The notes beneath the pieces are model-generated. The model did no database searches. It saw nothing but the letters and a program-made list of their open reading frames with translations, and was not told the origin of the DNA. DNA of 64,000 nucleotides from Phytobacter ursingii. GTDB taxonomy: Bacteria; Pseudomonadota; Gammaproteobacteria; Enterobacterales; Enterobacteriaceae. The DNA is taken from the NCBI GenBank assembly GCA_901456055.1, contig CABDWT010000016.1, positions 682,001-746,000 of the forward strand, read 5' to 3'. Each line of letters begins with the position of its first letter. Within the stretch, counting starts at the first letter, position 1. The position numbers and the translations under genes were made by a program. Positions 24,648-32,288 of the stretch are shown here, piece after piece.

Positions 24648-25130
24648 TCAGTTTTCGAGCGCCGCAAGAAGCGCGGCTTCTATTTTCTCCGGGGTAGTGA
24701 ACGGCGCAAAACGTTTGAGCGGTTTACCGTCGCGCCCGATCAGGAACTTCGTAAAGTTCCACTTGATTCGTCCGCCCAGCACGCCGGGCAATTCATTTTT
24801 CAGATAACGAAACACAGGGTGCGCTGAGCGTCCGTTGACCTCTACTTTCGCGAACATCGGGAAACTCACACCATAATGAATGTGACAGGTCTGCGCGATA
24901 TCCTCGGCGCTGCCGGGTTCCTGTTTACCGAACTGGTTGCAGGGGAAACCCAGCACCACCAGACCCCGGGCTGCGTATTTCTTGTACAGTGTCTCAAGGC
25001 CGCCGTATTGAGGCGTGAAGCCGCAATGGCTGGCAGTGTTAACAACCAGCACTACCTTACCCGCGTAGTCGGCCATAGAGACAGGCTGGCCGCTCAGACT
25101 GGTGGCGGTAAGTTGATGAAAGGTGGTCAT
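24648..25130 (-). CDS. Glutathione peroxidase family protein
   Basis: Protein of 160 residues; the start at 25130 (MTTFHQLTATSLSGQPVSMA) is favoured over an ATG 26 codons upstream because it matches the family N-terminus. The thioredoxin-like peroxidase core is clear: catalytic Cys36 in NTASHCGFTPQYGGLE, Gln in GFPCNQFGKQEPG, and Trp-Asn in IKWNFTKFLIGRDG. These form the Cys-Gln-Trp-Asn tetrad. A second Cys lies in FPCNQ, and a further one in AQTCHIHYG may be the resolving Cys for thioredoxin-dependent recycling. It resembles short Gpx proteins rather than BtuE, which is longer. Cytoplasmic hydroperoxide reduction. Confidence 0.88.
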   Translation of the reverse strand: MTTFHQLTATSLSGQPVSMADYAGKVVLVVNTASHCGFTPQYGGLETLYKKYAARGLVVLGFPCNQFGKQEPGSAEDIAQTCHIHYGVSFPMFAKVEVNGRSAHPVFRYLKNELPGVLGGRIKWNFTKFLIGRDGKPLKRFAPFTTPEKIEAALLAALEN

Positions 25131-25221
25131 AGTAGAATCCTCAAAGCAGAACCCGTTCGGCATCGACATGGCTGCGTAGCGCGTTACTGCCGGTTTGGAG
25201 CATGACAAGGGTTAATATCGG

Positions 25222-25608
25222 TTATCCCCACGCCTTATTTTGGATAACAACGCTGTACTTATCGGGATCAATAAACGTCTTTCCGTTGACATCCCAATAA
25301 GGATTAAAGGCGCTGACCTCTTGAAAACCCGCCTCGGCCATCCTTATGCAGGTCCGTACCCACTCATCTTTTTGCGGATAATAGAGAACGAGCAAATCCT
25401 CTGCCGTCTGGGAAGGGGTTACCGGATGATTCAGGCATACCGTCATCTCAATATGCCAGGGCAAGCCTTCACAGCCTAACATTATGCCGTTGAAACCATC
25501 GTGATCCGTGAACTCTGCAATTTTTTGCAGGCCCAATCCATGGCGGTACATCAGAAAAGATCTTTCCAGGTTTGTAACGGGCCTGGCAATGCGCATGTGA
25601 GTAAACAT
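25222..25608 (-). CDS. VOC/glyoxalase-fold protein
   Basis: Protein of 128 residues starting MFTHMRIARPVTNLERSFLM with AGGA upstream. It shows a glyoxalase/bleomycin-resistance fold: first module RIARPVTNLERSFLMYRHGL, GLQKIAEFTDHDGFNGIMLG and WHIEMTV, second module AEDLLVLYYPQKDEWVRTCI, FQEVSAFNPYWDVNGKTFID and DPDKYSVVIQNK. Metal-ligand-type His and Glu (WHIEMT) are present, but a full ligand set is not certain. It stands alone; substrate unknown. Confidence 0.8.
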   Translation of the reverse strand: MFTHMRIARPVTNLERSFLMYRHGLGLQKIAEFTDHDGFNGIMLGCEGLPWHIEMTVCLNHPVTPSQTAEDLLVLYYPQKDEWVRTCIRMAEAGFQEVSAFNPYWDVNGKTFIDPDKYSVVIQNKAWG

Positions 25609-25863
25609 CCCGGATATTCCTTTTACTGTCTCAAGGTTGCGAAATCTGGTCTGATTTTACATACGACTCTTTTTTTGATTTGTCGGTTAGGGCCATGCAT
25701 TTTTCTCACATTACCCATCTTCGCGCTGAGCGAAAACCGGACGTCATTTCCGCCTGGAGGAGAAAGGCACTTCAACCGTCAATGGCAGCGTTTCCTGTAT
25801 TGTCCCTCATCAGGAAGCAGGGCAGGTATCAGGATGATAGCTGAACGCAGAAAAGCCAGAGGG
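25609..25863. other. Intergenic region, nothing recognised
   Basis: It separates two leftward genes and shows no clear hairpin or coding stretch. Confidence 0.4.
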
Positions 25864-26400
25864 TTATGACGTCAGCCGATAGTGCGACTGCACCAGACCC
25901 GACGGGAAGCTGCGGCTTGATAACAGCGTCAAATCGATATCATGGGGCAACGATCCGAACAGCGGTATTCCCGAACCGAGCAGGACAGGAACGGTAGTGA
26001 TAACGATATCGGCGACCAGACCTTCGCGCAGGAACGACTGTATTACCTGCCCGCCATCGATATAGACGCGATGTGCATTCTGCGCAGCCAGGTCATCAAT
26101 CACTTCCCTGGGCGTGCGGCGGGAGAACTGCACTTTGCCCTTTAGCGCCTCGGGCACAGGGGTGTCGGTGAGCTGTCGGGAGAGCACCAGCACGGGCCGA
26201 TCATAAGGCCATTCGTCAAAGGTCAACACCTTCTCATAGCTCCCTCGACCCATCACGATCCAGTCTTTGTCCGCGATGAATGCGGCATAACCATGATCTT
26301 CTGTCGGGTCATCGCGCTGCAACAGCCAGTTGATATCGCCATCCTTTCGGGCGATGTAACCATCAAGACTGGCTGCGATAAAAACGTGTGTGGTGACCAT
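25864..26400 (-). CDS. Dihydrofolate reductase-like protein (RibD C-terminal family)
   Basis: Protein of 178 residues. The N-terminus VTTHVFIAASLDGYIARKDG has the DHFR-like motif SLDG-IA, followed by GDINWLLQRDD, WIVMGRGSYEKVLTFDEWPY (the MG-xSYE motif of this group) and VYIDGGQVIQSFLREGLVAD, where GGQVIQ is the NADPH-binding GG motif. It resembles YyaP/YwjB-type deaminase-reductase domain proteins whose substrates are unknown. Monocistronic by layout. Confidence 0.85.
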   Translation of the reverse strand: MVTTHVFIAASLDGYIARKDGDINWLLQRDDPTEDHGYAAFIADKDWIVMGRGSYEKVLTFDEWPYDRPVLVLSRQLTDTPVPEALKGKVQFSRRTPREVIDDLAAQNAHRVYIDGGQVIQSFLREGLVADIVITTVPVLLGSGIPLFGSLPHDIDLTLLSSRSFPSGLVQSHYRLTS

Positions 26401-26873
26401 CAGGTGCTCCGTATTCAGGCTACATATATTCCGTTGAGTTTAGCGATGTTGGCAATATTGACATACTTCCTGTGGAAAAACCGCCGCATGAGATGAGCAA
26501 AGTCCCTTTTATGGATTAAGGCAAAAAATCGCGTGGCGTTGCATCCAGTATGGCGCAAAAAAACGCTATTTCGTTAATCAGGCGTTCACCATCAACATGT
26601 GTTTAACGTATAAACGTGCCAGCCGGATTTTTATTCGATTGCTGGATGAGGTGGTATCCCGCAGGCAGAGGTTAACAGTGCCTGCTTCGGGCAACTGGAG
26701 TGCAAATGCGTCTCGCGCGCAGGGTTTAAATGCCAGAAAAGCGTGTCGAGTCAGACATTTTTTTATGACCAAAATACCCGTCATGGATATTGATTTTTGC
26801 TATAAGGTAAAGGTTGTGCTGCCGTTGCATGTCTATTCTCAATCATGATGTCAGGCCTTATGGAGTTTGTACT
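26401..26873. other. Intergenic region, nothing recognised
   Basis: About 470 bp between divergent genes. Possible short frames lack ribosome-binding sites. The right part becomes AT-rich, and the promoter of the following acetyltransferase gene should lie there. Confidence 0.4.
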
Positions 26874-27455
26874 GTGAATGCGAAATTAATTGAGCCTTTG
26901 ATGTCGGATTTATATTGTCTGGAGCCTTTGGTTAAGTCGCATGCGCCCGGAATGTATGCCGGATTGTCTATTGAAGGTGATTATAAATATATCCCCTCCA
27001 AACCGCCGACAAGCCTTGCTGAGTTGATAGCGCGCTATGAGCGAATTTCGCAGCGACATTCGCCAGATAAACGTGAAATATGGCTCAATTGGGTCATTAT
27101 AAATCGTCAATCTGGTGCGTATCTGGGATATGTCCAGTCTACCCTTATGGTTAATAAGGGCTGGGCCTATATTGCTTATCATGTGTTTGCGACGTATCAA
27201 AGAAAAGGGGTGGCAAAACAGTGTGTCAGCATGTTGATAGATTTTTTATTTAATCATTATAACTTATCTCATGTCGATGCATTGATTGACTCTCGCAATC
27301 TGGCTTCTATTCGTTTAATGGAGTCTTTGCAACTCAAAAAAATTAATGAGTTAAAAGATGCGGATTTTTTCAAAGGATCGACAAGCAATGAATGTCATTA
27401 CAGAATTTTTAACAGTGATTGGTCGATGAAGGCATGCGGTGATGGCGCTGATTAA
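26874..27455 (+). CDS. GNAT-family acetyltransferase (RimJ/RimL type)
   Basis: Protein of 193 residues. The GTG at 26874 is preceded by GGAG at correct spacing and starts at the conserved strand (VNAKLIEPLMSDLYCLEPLV); a longer form from 26814 lacks such a site. The acetyl-CoA site is in YHVFATYQRKGVAKQCVSML (QRKGVA is the R/Q-x-x-G-x-G/A loop), followed by VDALIDSRNLASIRLMESLQ, where N-LASIRL is the RimJ/RimL signature. GC content is clearly below that of neighbouring chromosomal genes, suggesting acquisition. Confidence 0.8.
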   Translation: MNAKLIEPLMSDLYCLEPLVKSHAPGMYAGLSIEGDYKYIPSKPPTSLAELIARYERISQRHSPDKREIWLNWVIINRQSGAYLGYVQSTLMVNKGWAYIAYHVFATYQRKGVAKQCVSMLIDFLFNHYNLSHVDALIDSRNLASIRLMESLQLKKINELKDADFFKGSTSNECHYRIFNSDWSMKACGDGAD

Positions 27456-27548
27456 TGGGGTAAAAAGAATATATCGCCATGGAGTAGGGAACGGCAGTAA
27501 AGGGTGATTTTTACATCCTTGTATGTTTAATGCAGAACCAGGAGGGCC
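27456..27548. other. Short spacer before the transposase remnant
   Basis: No feature recognised. Confidence 0.3.
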
Positions 27549-27753
27549 ATCTGGGGCGACAGGTCCGGTCTGCGGGCAACACGGTATATGGCGATGCTTT
27601 CAGCCGTCCGATATAACCCTCAGATTAAAGTCTTCTACACACCGCTCATTGCACGCGGGAAACCCAAAGAAGTCGCGATAACAGTCTGATTAAAAAATCA
27701 TAACGATACTGAATGCGATGTTCCGGGACCCAAAAGACTGGGTATACAGCTAA
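27549..27753 (+). pseudogene. Remnant of an IS110-family transposase (C-terminal part)
   Basis: The plus strand reads WGDRSGLRATRYMAMLSAVR, then YNPQIKVFYTPLIARGKPKE and VAITV before a stop; shifting frame once continues KIITILNAMFRDPKDW to a TAA at 27751. The pattern of Y-MA-LSA-RYNP-IK-FY-RL-ARGKPKKVA-KL-TILNAMLRD is that of IS110/IS1111 transposase C-termini (recall). No N-terminal DEDD domain, no terminal repeats and at least one frameshift, so it is dead. Confidence 0.6.
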
Positions 27754-28030
27754 ACAGCTAATTTACGACTCTGGATGGATCCGTCGATGTGCATCCGGAT
27801 TAAATCTGAACGAGATACTGGTCTGCTTTGTGACAGGCGCGGACGTTGATAATGACATTGATAACATTGAGATATATTAGCTTATGGGGAGCAGGTCAAA
27901 GGATTTCGGGTCAGGGTCAGATGCAACCTGGGAGCAAAAGGAAGCAAGTAGATAGTAAAAAGGAAGCAAAACGGGTGCTGACAGGTTGCAAAAACATCGG
28001 CGTAAGACCGGTGTTGAGAATAAGCAATGA
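27754..28030. other. Intergenic region, nothing recognised
   Basis: Between the transposase remnant and the immunity-like gene. A short 62-codon frame is present but has no ribosome-binding site. Confidence 0.35.
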
Positions 28031-28438
28031 TTAACAAAACTCTATTTTGCAATCTGACAGAGGGATTGAGCGGCCATCGGAAATAACGAACTGATCACCT
28101 TTAATGTGGGCAAGTAATAAACCAAGGCCAATGGCCCCTGCCTCAATATCTTTTCTCCAACCATCAAGATCACCATGATAGGAAATCGCGTGAAAAATAG
28201 GCCCCGAGGGCGGAGTGATTTTGCATCCGCGCTCATTTACCCCTCCACGAACAGCATTCGGAGGCTCAGAAAAGCACGTAATATTATCAAATTGTTTTCG
28301 GGGATTACTTTTTCCATCGTCCGAAAAATAAACAACTTGCTGCCCATCCACAACCATAACACCTGGTACATCTCTAGCGTTCGACGGCTCGATTTTTCCA
28401 CCGAGAATTTTTTCTAGCATTTCTCGATCATTACTCAT
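28031..28438 (-). CDS. Hypothetical protein, probable orphan immunity protein
   Basis: Protein of 135 residues; the ATG at 28438 has a GAGGTG site upstream. No domain recognised. It contains MLEKILGGKIEPSNARDVPG, VDGQQVVYFSDDGKSNPRKQ and GPIFHAISYHGDLDGWRKDI. It begins 8 bp after the stop of a degraded toxin-like C-terminal fragment on the same strand, the usual spacing of an immunity gene after its toxin in Rhs and CDI loci. The local sequence is AT-richer than its surroundings. Immunity function is inferred from context only. Confidence 0.55.
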   Translation of the reverse strand: MSNDREMLEKILGGKIEPSNARDVPGVMVVDGQQVVYFSDDGKSNPRKQFDNITCFSEPPNAVRGGVNERGCKITPPSGPIFHAISYHGDLDGWRKDIEAGAIGLGLLLAHIKGDQFVISDGRSIPLSDCKIEFC

Positions 28439-28446
28439 TTTACACC

Positions 28447-28738
28447 TCACTTTGTGGCCGGGGTAATTACAAACTTAATATTTGAGATGCCAGCACCGGT
28501 AAACATCTTATAATAGTAACGAACTAATTCTGGGCTGTTCGTATGATAAATAGCACCACGATCGAAACCAGAAGAGTATTTTCGCCTAATCTACCATTTT
28601 CGTCTGTTCAGCTACTGACCGTGGCTTCGAGCCAGCCGGGCATTCTGGATTCGGAATAGAACTAACCCAGTCATCGACAAATTTGGCTTCACTAGTTGTG
28701 GGTTTCACGCTGAATCTGCAATAGCCGAAACATTTCAT
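28447..28738 (-). pseudogene. Degraded C-terminal fragment of a polymorphic toxin
   Basis: The minus strand first reads MKCFGYCRFSVKPTTSEAKF, VDDWVSSIPNPECPAGSKPR and SVAEQT; frame changes at A-rich stretches then give DENGRLGE and next KYSSGFDRGAIYHTNSPELV, RYYYKMFTGAGISNIKFVIT and PATK with a stop at 28447. The last 45 codons look like a genuine secreted-toxin tip domain. At least two indels disrupt it. It lies directly between the barstar-like gene and the second immunity-like gene. Toxin class not identified. Confidence 0.45.
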
Positions 28739-28743
28739 CTCGG

Positions 28744-29040
28744 TTAGTTGAGGACATAGTCAAAAGCGAGATCATCGCCTTTGCCTAAGTATCGTTGCTT
28801 CGTTCGCTCGAAGATACTGATAATTAAGTGGAAATCGTCTCCCATTCCCTTTTTTGAACGTTCAGAGTTTTCCCAGATAATAACTATCCCACAAGCCATT
28901 CCCGTACTTAACATATCCCAAAGCGCATCAGCGTTATGGCCATAATAGGGGCCGAAATCCAATTTTTCGCCTAATATCCGGTGAAAATCAGCTTTACTGT
29001 TTATTTGAAAACCATCAATTTTTATTACTTCCACACTCAT
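28744..29040 (-). CDS. Barstar-family ribonuclease inhibitor (orphan immunity protein)
   Basis: Protein of 98 residues starting MSVEVIKIDGFQINSKADFH. The barstar signature is clear: a first strand with a DG turn, then ADFHRILGEKLDFGPYYGHN, ADALWDMLSTGMACGIVIIW, and a final helix and strand ending LAFDYVLN. In barstars the YYG-N-DALWD segment binds the RNase active site. Barstars neutralise barnase-like toxins; no intact RNase gene is nearby, so this is probably an immunity gene kept from a displaced polymorphic-toxin module. Its start overlaps the stop of a 35-codon ORF upstream (ATGA). Confidence 0.8.
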   Translation of the reverse strand: MSVEVIKIDGFQINSKADFHRILGEKLDFGPYYGHNADALWDMLSTGMACGIVIIWENSERSKKGMGDDFHLIISIFERTKQRYLGKGDDLAFDYVLN

Positions 29041-29144
29041 TTCCACTTACCTATAGGTAATATATTTTCATAATGATAAGTTTTAATATAAAGCATTCCA
29101 TTATGTAAATATAGCAAACGTGTACCATTTTTTATACTAGTCAT
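29037..29144 (-). CDS. Small ORF coupled to the barstar-like gene
   Basis: A 35-residue frame, MTSIKNGTRLLYLHNGMLYI then KTYHYENILPIGKWK, with AAGGA 5 bp before its ATG and an ATGA overlap with the barstar-like gene. The Shine-Dalgarno and coupling support translation. The peptide may be the shortened end of a toxin or just a leader that feeds ribosomes to the immunity gene. Confidence 0.4.
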   Translation of the reverse strand: MTSIKNGTRLLYLHNGMLYIKTYHYENILPIGKWK

Positions 29145-29255
29145 TTTGTCCTTCTACTTTTTAGAATCAATGATCATATCAGGATGCAATAGCAATCTCT
29201 TACGGGCAACTTCGCAGAATTGCGAAACTCGTAGCCACAACTCTTAAGAACAGTA

Positions 29256-29332
29256 ACGTTAGAAGTTCGCTCCTCGCTCACTGCGGACCTTCTGCTTAGC
29301 AAGCTCGTCCGCTCAGAGCCAAAGTGGACCAA
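29256..29332. repeat. Dispersed intergenic repeat, copy E (reverse orientation)
   Basis: The reverse complement contains CTTTGGCTCTGAGCGGAC, a divider, then AAGGTCCGCAGTGAGCGAGG and AGCGAACTTCTAACG. This matches copy C in both arms. A half copy with TCTGCTGTGAGCGAAAAACG on the same strand lies at about 29888-29920. Confidence 0.55.
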
Positions 29333-29366
29333 CTTTCGGTACGCTACATTCATCATAAATAGCTGA

Positions 29367-29783
29367 TTAATTATTACCGGCCCAAACCAATGCCATCCCT
29401 TCGCTTTCCGGGCGAACCTTTTTAAACCCGAATTTTTCATATAGCTCTGGGACGTCGGCTACGAGAGTAATATAGGCACCTGGTGATACATGATTTTCAA
29501 ACCATGACATTAAATTCTGCATGATCTTTCGACCAAGACCGTTTCCTTGATGCCCTGGATCAACAGCGATATCAACAATCTCAAAGTTCAAAGCACCATC
29601 GCCGATAATGCGGCCCATCCCGACAATTTGTCCAGCATACTCAATATGAACTCCATAACAGCTTGCAGGAAGTGCACGTTTCGCCGCATCCAGAGGACGA
29701 GGTGTTAAGCCTGAAATCACGCGTAAACGGCAGAAATCTTCCGCAGGTGCAACATTGTTAACGAAGACGTATTTCATAGGCAT
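29367..29783 (-). CDS. GNAT-family N-acetyltransferase
   Basis: Protein of 138 residues. The core has strand 4 and the acetyl-CoA loop in NFEIVDIAVDPGHQGNGLGR (QGNGLG matches Q-x-x-G-x-G), and strand 5/helix 4 in AYITLVADVPELYEKFGFKK, ending VRPESEGMALVW. The YEKFGF motif is typical of small GNATs that modify amines or antibiotics. It has AGGAAATAAAA before the ATG. Low-GC neighbourhood next to the toxin/immunity debris. Confidence 0.85.
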   Translation of the reverse strand: MPMKYVFVNNVAPAEDFCRLRVISGLTPRPLDAAKRALPASCYGVHIEYAGQIVGMGRIIGDGALNFEIVDIAVDPGHQGNGLGRKIMQNLMSWFENHVSPGAYITLVADVPELYEKFGFKKVRPESEGMALVWAGNN

Positions 29784-30189
29784 TTTTATTTCCTGTGCTG
29801 ATAGTGGACAGTTGAATTTAACAATACACTAACATTGCTCAGTTCTAAATAATTATGGTCACGACTTCGCCAGTCATATGGCACTGGTCAGCGTCCGTTT
29901 TTCGCTCACAGCAGACATTCATCACCTGCAATCCCTTCACGTCTTTAAATACCCTTCCTGGTTGACATCAAACACAACGGCTCACCCCTTCAGCGAATTT
30001 ATCCTGAGGCTGCAGAATTGACTGAAGGCATTTTTCCTTTAAACCCGGCATTCCATGCCCGGATGACTAAAGCAGTATGTTCAGATGACGGAGACTGCCC
30101 CCGCTTCGAGGGCGACGTTATATCACCCCGATGAGCCAGGCATCCAGGCGGGCGTGCAGCCGGACACCCGGACAAGTATGCCAGGAGCG
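29784..30189. other. Intergenic region with a partial repeat only
   Basis: About 400 bp. It holds a half copy of the dispersed repeat (about 29888-29920) and an inverted CCGGCATTCCATGCCCGG-like motif near 30045-30062. No gene seen. Confidence 0.4.
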
Positions 30190-30666
30190 TTACAGGCCCA
30201 GCTCAGATAAACCCGGATGGTCATCCGGACGACGGCCCAGAGGCCAATGGAATTTGCGCTCACTTTCTTTGATAGGCATATCATTGATACATGCGTAGCG
30301 GTGATGCATCAGCCCGTCTTCACCAAATTCCCAGTTTTCGTTCCCGTAAGAACGGAACCAGTTACCGGAGTCATCGCGCCACTCGTAAGCGTAACGGACC
30401 GCAATGCGATCACCGTCAAACGCCCACAGCTCTTTAATGAGGCGGTACTCCAGCTCTTTTTTCCACTTACGCTCAAGGAATTCTCGGGCCTCTTCGCGAT
30501 TATTGGCAAACTCTGCGCGGTTGCGCCATTGGGTGTCCAGAGAGTAGGCGAGTGACACTTTTTCAGCATCGCGGCTATTCCAGCCATCCTCAGCAAGTCT
30601 TACTTTTTCAGTTGCTGATTCGCGAGTAAACGGCGGAAGGGGCGGGCGGACTTGTGAAGCGGACAT
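30190..30666 (-). CDS. NTF2-like protein of the DUF1348 type
   Basis: Protein of 158 residues; N-terminal [20 protein letters not shown] then [20 protein letters not shown] (the GWNsrDae motif of DUF1348), [40 protein letters not shown] and [20 protein letters not shown]. These are hallmarks of the small nuclear-transport-factor-2-like family often found next to TetR or redox regulators. Enzymatic activity unproven. It lies downstream of the TetR-type gene on the same strand (64 bp gap), possibly in the same operon. Confidence 0.85.
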   Translation of the reverse strand: MSASQVRPPLPPFTRESATEKVRLAEDGWNSRDAEKVSLAYSLDTQWRNRAEFANNREEAREFLERKWKKELEYRLIKELWAFDGDRIAVRYAYEWRDDSGNWFRSYGNENWEFGEDGLMHHRYACINDMPIKESERKFHWPLGRRPDDHPGLSELGL

Positions 30667-30730
30667 GGTGGTGCCTCCAGAATAAGTGGATATTTCAGTG
30701 AGTATTTCATCGTTGGAACGCGGGTCTCTG

Positions 30731-31297
30731 CTATGAGACCTGTTTCAGTAACAGCTGAGCGACATCTTTTGCATCATCGGCGGCGCTGTAATCACCCATA
30801 ACACGTGACATGGTGATGGCACCTTCAATCAATATCAGTAACTGCCGTGCCAGTGGTTGCGGCTGCGCTGTATTCAGCTGGCCGGTAAGCTCAAGTACGT
30901 AGTCCAGCAGCTTCTCTTTGTGCATTCTGGCTATCTGACGAACCGGATCAGAAGCATCTCCGACTTCGCCGGCCGTGTTGATAAATGCGCATCCGCGATA
31001 GCCCTCCGATTCGAACCAGCCTTTCAGTACGGTAAATATGTTCAGGATGCGCTCCTGTGGCGTATCTGCTTTGTCACATTCCGTCCTGAACCATTCCAGC
31101 CAACGGACATCACGCGCATTCAGCGCTGCGGCAGCCACTTCGTCCTTGTTTGCGAAATGGTGATAAATACTTTTCCGGGCCACGCCTGAGGTCTTCACCA
31201 GAAGATCCATGCCGGTGGCATGAATACCGTTCTGGTAGATGAGTTCTTCAGCGGTCGCGAGAATCTTGTCTCGGGTGTTAGTTGTGTTTTTGTTCAT
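30731..31297 (-). CDS. TetR-family transcriptional regulator
   Basis: Protein of 188 residues from ATG 31297 ([20 protein letters not shown]); upstream in-frame codons run through the operator and are not used. The HTH is [20 protein letters not shown] then [16 protein letters not shown]. The C-terminal domain binds an unknown ligand. A perfect 24-bp palindrome lies 7 bp upstream of the start codon, so autorepression is likely. The NTF2-like gene follows and may be co-regulated. Confidence 0.87.
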   Translation of the reverse strand: MNKNTTNTRDKILATAEELIYQNGIHATGMDLLVKTSGVARKSIYHHFANKDEVAAAALNARDVRWLEWFRTECDKADTPQERILNIFTVLKGWFESEGYRGCAFINTAGEVGDASDPVRQIARMHKEKLLDYVLELTGQLNTAQPQPLARQLLILIEGAITMSRVMGDYSAADDAKDVAQLLLKQVS

Positions 31298-31303
31298 GAA
31301 GTG

Positions 31304-31327
31304 ATGGTAGAACGATCGTTCTACCAT
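31304..31327. promoter_or_regulatory. Perfect 24-bp palindromic operator of the TetR-type gene
   Basis: The left arm ATGGTAGAACGA and right arm TCGTTCTACCAT are exact complements with no spacer, centred between 31315 and 31316. Arms containing TAGAACGATCGTTCTA are typical for TetR/AcrR-type repressors. Confidence 0.75.
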
Positions 31328-31621
31328 TTCAAGTATGAGTTCATAATCTTTTTCGTTTCCCAGCTGGAATGGCAATAAAATATTTTTAAATCAAGAGGTT
31401 ATTTTTTTCATGTTCTGAAAGTTTCTACAAAATGTACTTTGCCCGAACGGAAAGCCGATCTCCGACAGGGGATTTTGTGCAATCTGCGTGCAAAGGAAGG
31501 ATGCGGCGACCTGGCGAACAAGGCCGTTATTTTTGAGGGAAATAATTCATCAGTTCGGGAGGCAAGCTGTAACGCAAGGGCAGCCCGATAACGCCAGACT
31601 CTCTACAAGAGGCCAGAATCA
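31328..31621. other. Intergenic region, nothing recognised
   Basis: AT-rich at its left end, where promoters of the TetR gene should lie. No gene seen. Confidence 0.4.
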
Positions 31622-32197
31622 CTACGTATTCTTCCTGTTTCGGAAGGCTGCCACTTTCATACGATTGCCGCATGTCGCCATGCTGCACCAGCGGCGGCGA
31701 TGCGATTTACTTAAATCGTGAAAAAGTAAAATACAGTTATGGGCTTCACACTCACGCACGTATTCAAATTTGTCGTCAGCGATCAGTTTCACCAGTGCGT
31801 CAGCAACAGGCCAGAGAAGGCTGGCGGGGGTACGCGCGTCTGAATGAACTTCAACACGGTATCGCTGCGCATTTTCATCCCATTGCAGCCTTGTTTCAGG
31901 ATGCCCTTCCTCAAGGATCCGGTTAATCACCGTCAGGTCAGCTTCAACGGACGCCATAGCCGCATACACAACCTTTCTGGCGGCATCGCGGAGCTGACGA
32001 GCCTCAGCCACTAATCCAGCAGGCGCTTGAGTACCTTTCGGGACAAGACCTGCTGTTTCCAGCCACGCTATGACGCTGAGATCGCTTGCGAAACAATCAT
32101 ATCGCTCATCACCTGTCCCGTATTCACTGTTGATGAAATCCAGCGCGAGGTTATCGGCCAGAAAGAGAGGTTGAGAAGAAAGCTGTTTGATATCCAT
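31622..32197 (-). CDS. ABATE/CGNR zinc-finger transcriptional regulator
   Basis: Protein of 191 residues. The N-terminal ABATE domain begins QPLFLADNLALDFINSEYGT, typical for this family, and the C-terminal CGNR finger reads RRRWCSMATCGNRMKVAAFR, with the Cys-x4-Cys-Gly-Asn-Arg motif plus an upstream Cys/His pair (CEAHNC, then FHDLSKSH). These are DNA-binding stress regulators. Divergent from an epoxide-hydrolase-type gene; a GGTTAC/GTAACC inverted repeat lies between them. Confidence 0.87.
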   Translation of the reverse strand: MDIKQLSSQPLFLADNLALDFINSEYGTGDERYDCFASDLSVIAWLETAGLVPKGTQAPAGLVAEARQLRDAARKVVYAAMASVEADLTVINRILEEGHPETRLQWDENAQRYRVEVHSDARTPASLLWPVADALVKLIADDKFEYVRECEAHNCILLFHDLSKSHRRRWCSMATCGNRMKVAAFRNRKNT

Positions 32198-32228
32198 CAC
32201 TGCCCGTAACTTATAAAATCATTTTGAC

Positions 32229-32253
32229 AGGTTACCAAATTTGCTTGTAACCT
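32229..32253. promoter_or_regulatory. Inverted repeat between the CGNR regulator and the hydrolase gene
   Basis: AGGTTAC (32229-32235) and GTAACCT (32247-32253) are exact inverted arms around 11 bp; a third GGTTAC lies at 32272-32277. TTGACA (32224-32229) abuts the left arm and could be the -35 of the hydrolase gene. Candidate CGNR-regulator operator. Confidence 0.5.
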
Positions 32254-32288
32254 TCAATCTCACATTTTAACGGTTACATGGGGATTTT

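Noticed and set aside
27846-28034. A 62-codon plus-strand reading frame near the transposase remnant
   Set aside because: No Shine-Dalgarno, low-complexity basic sequence, no family resemblance.
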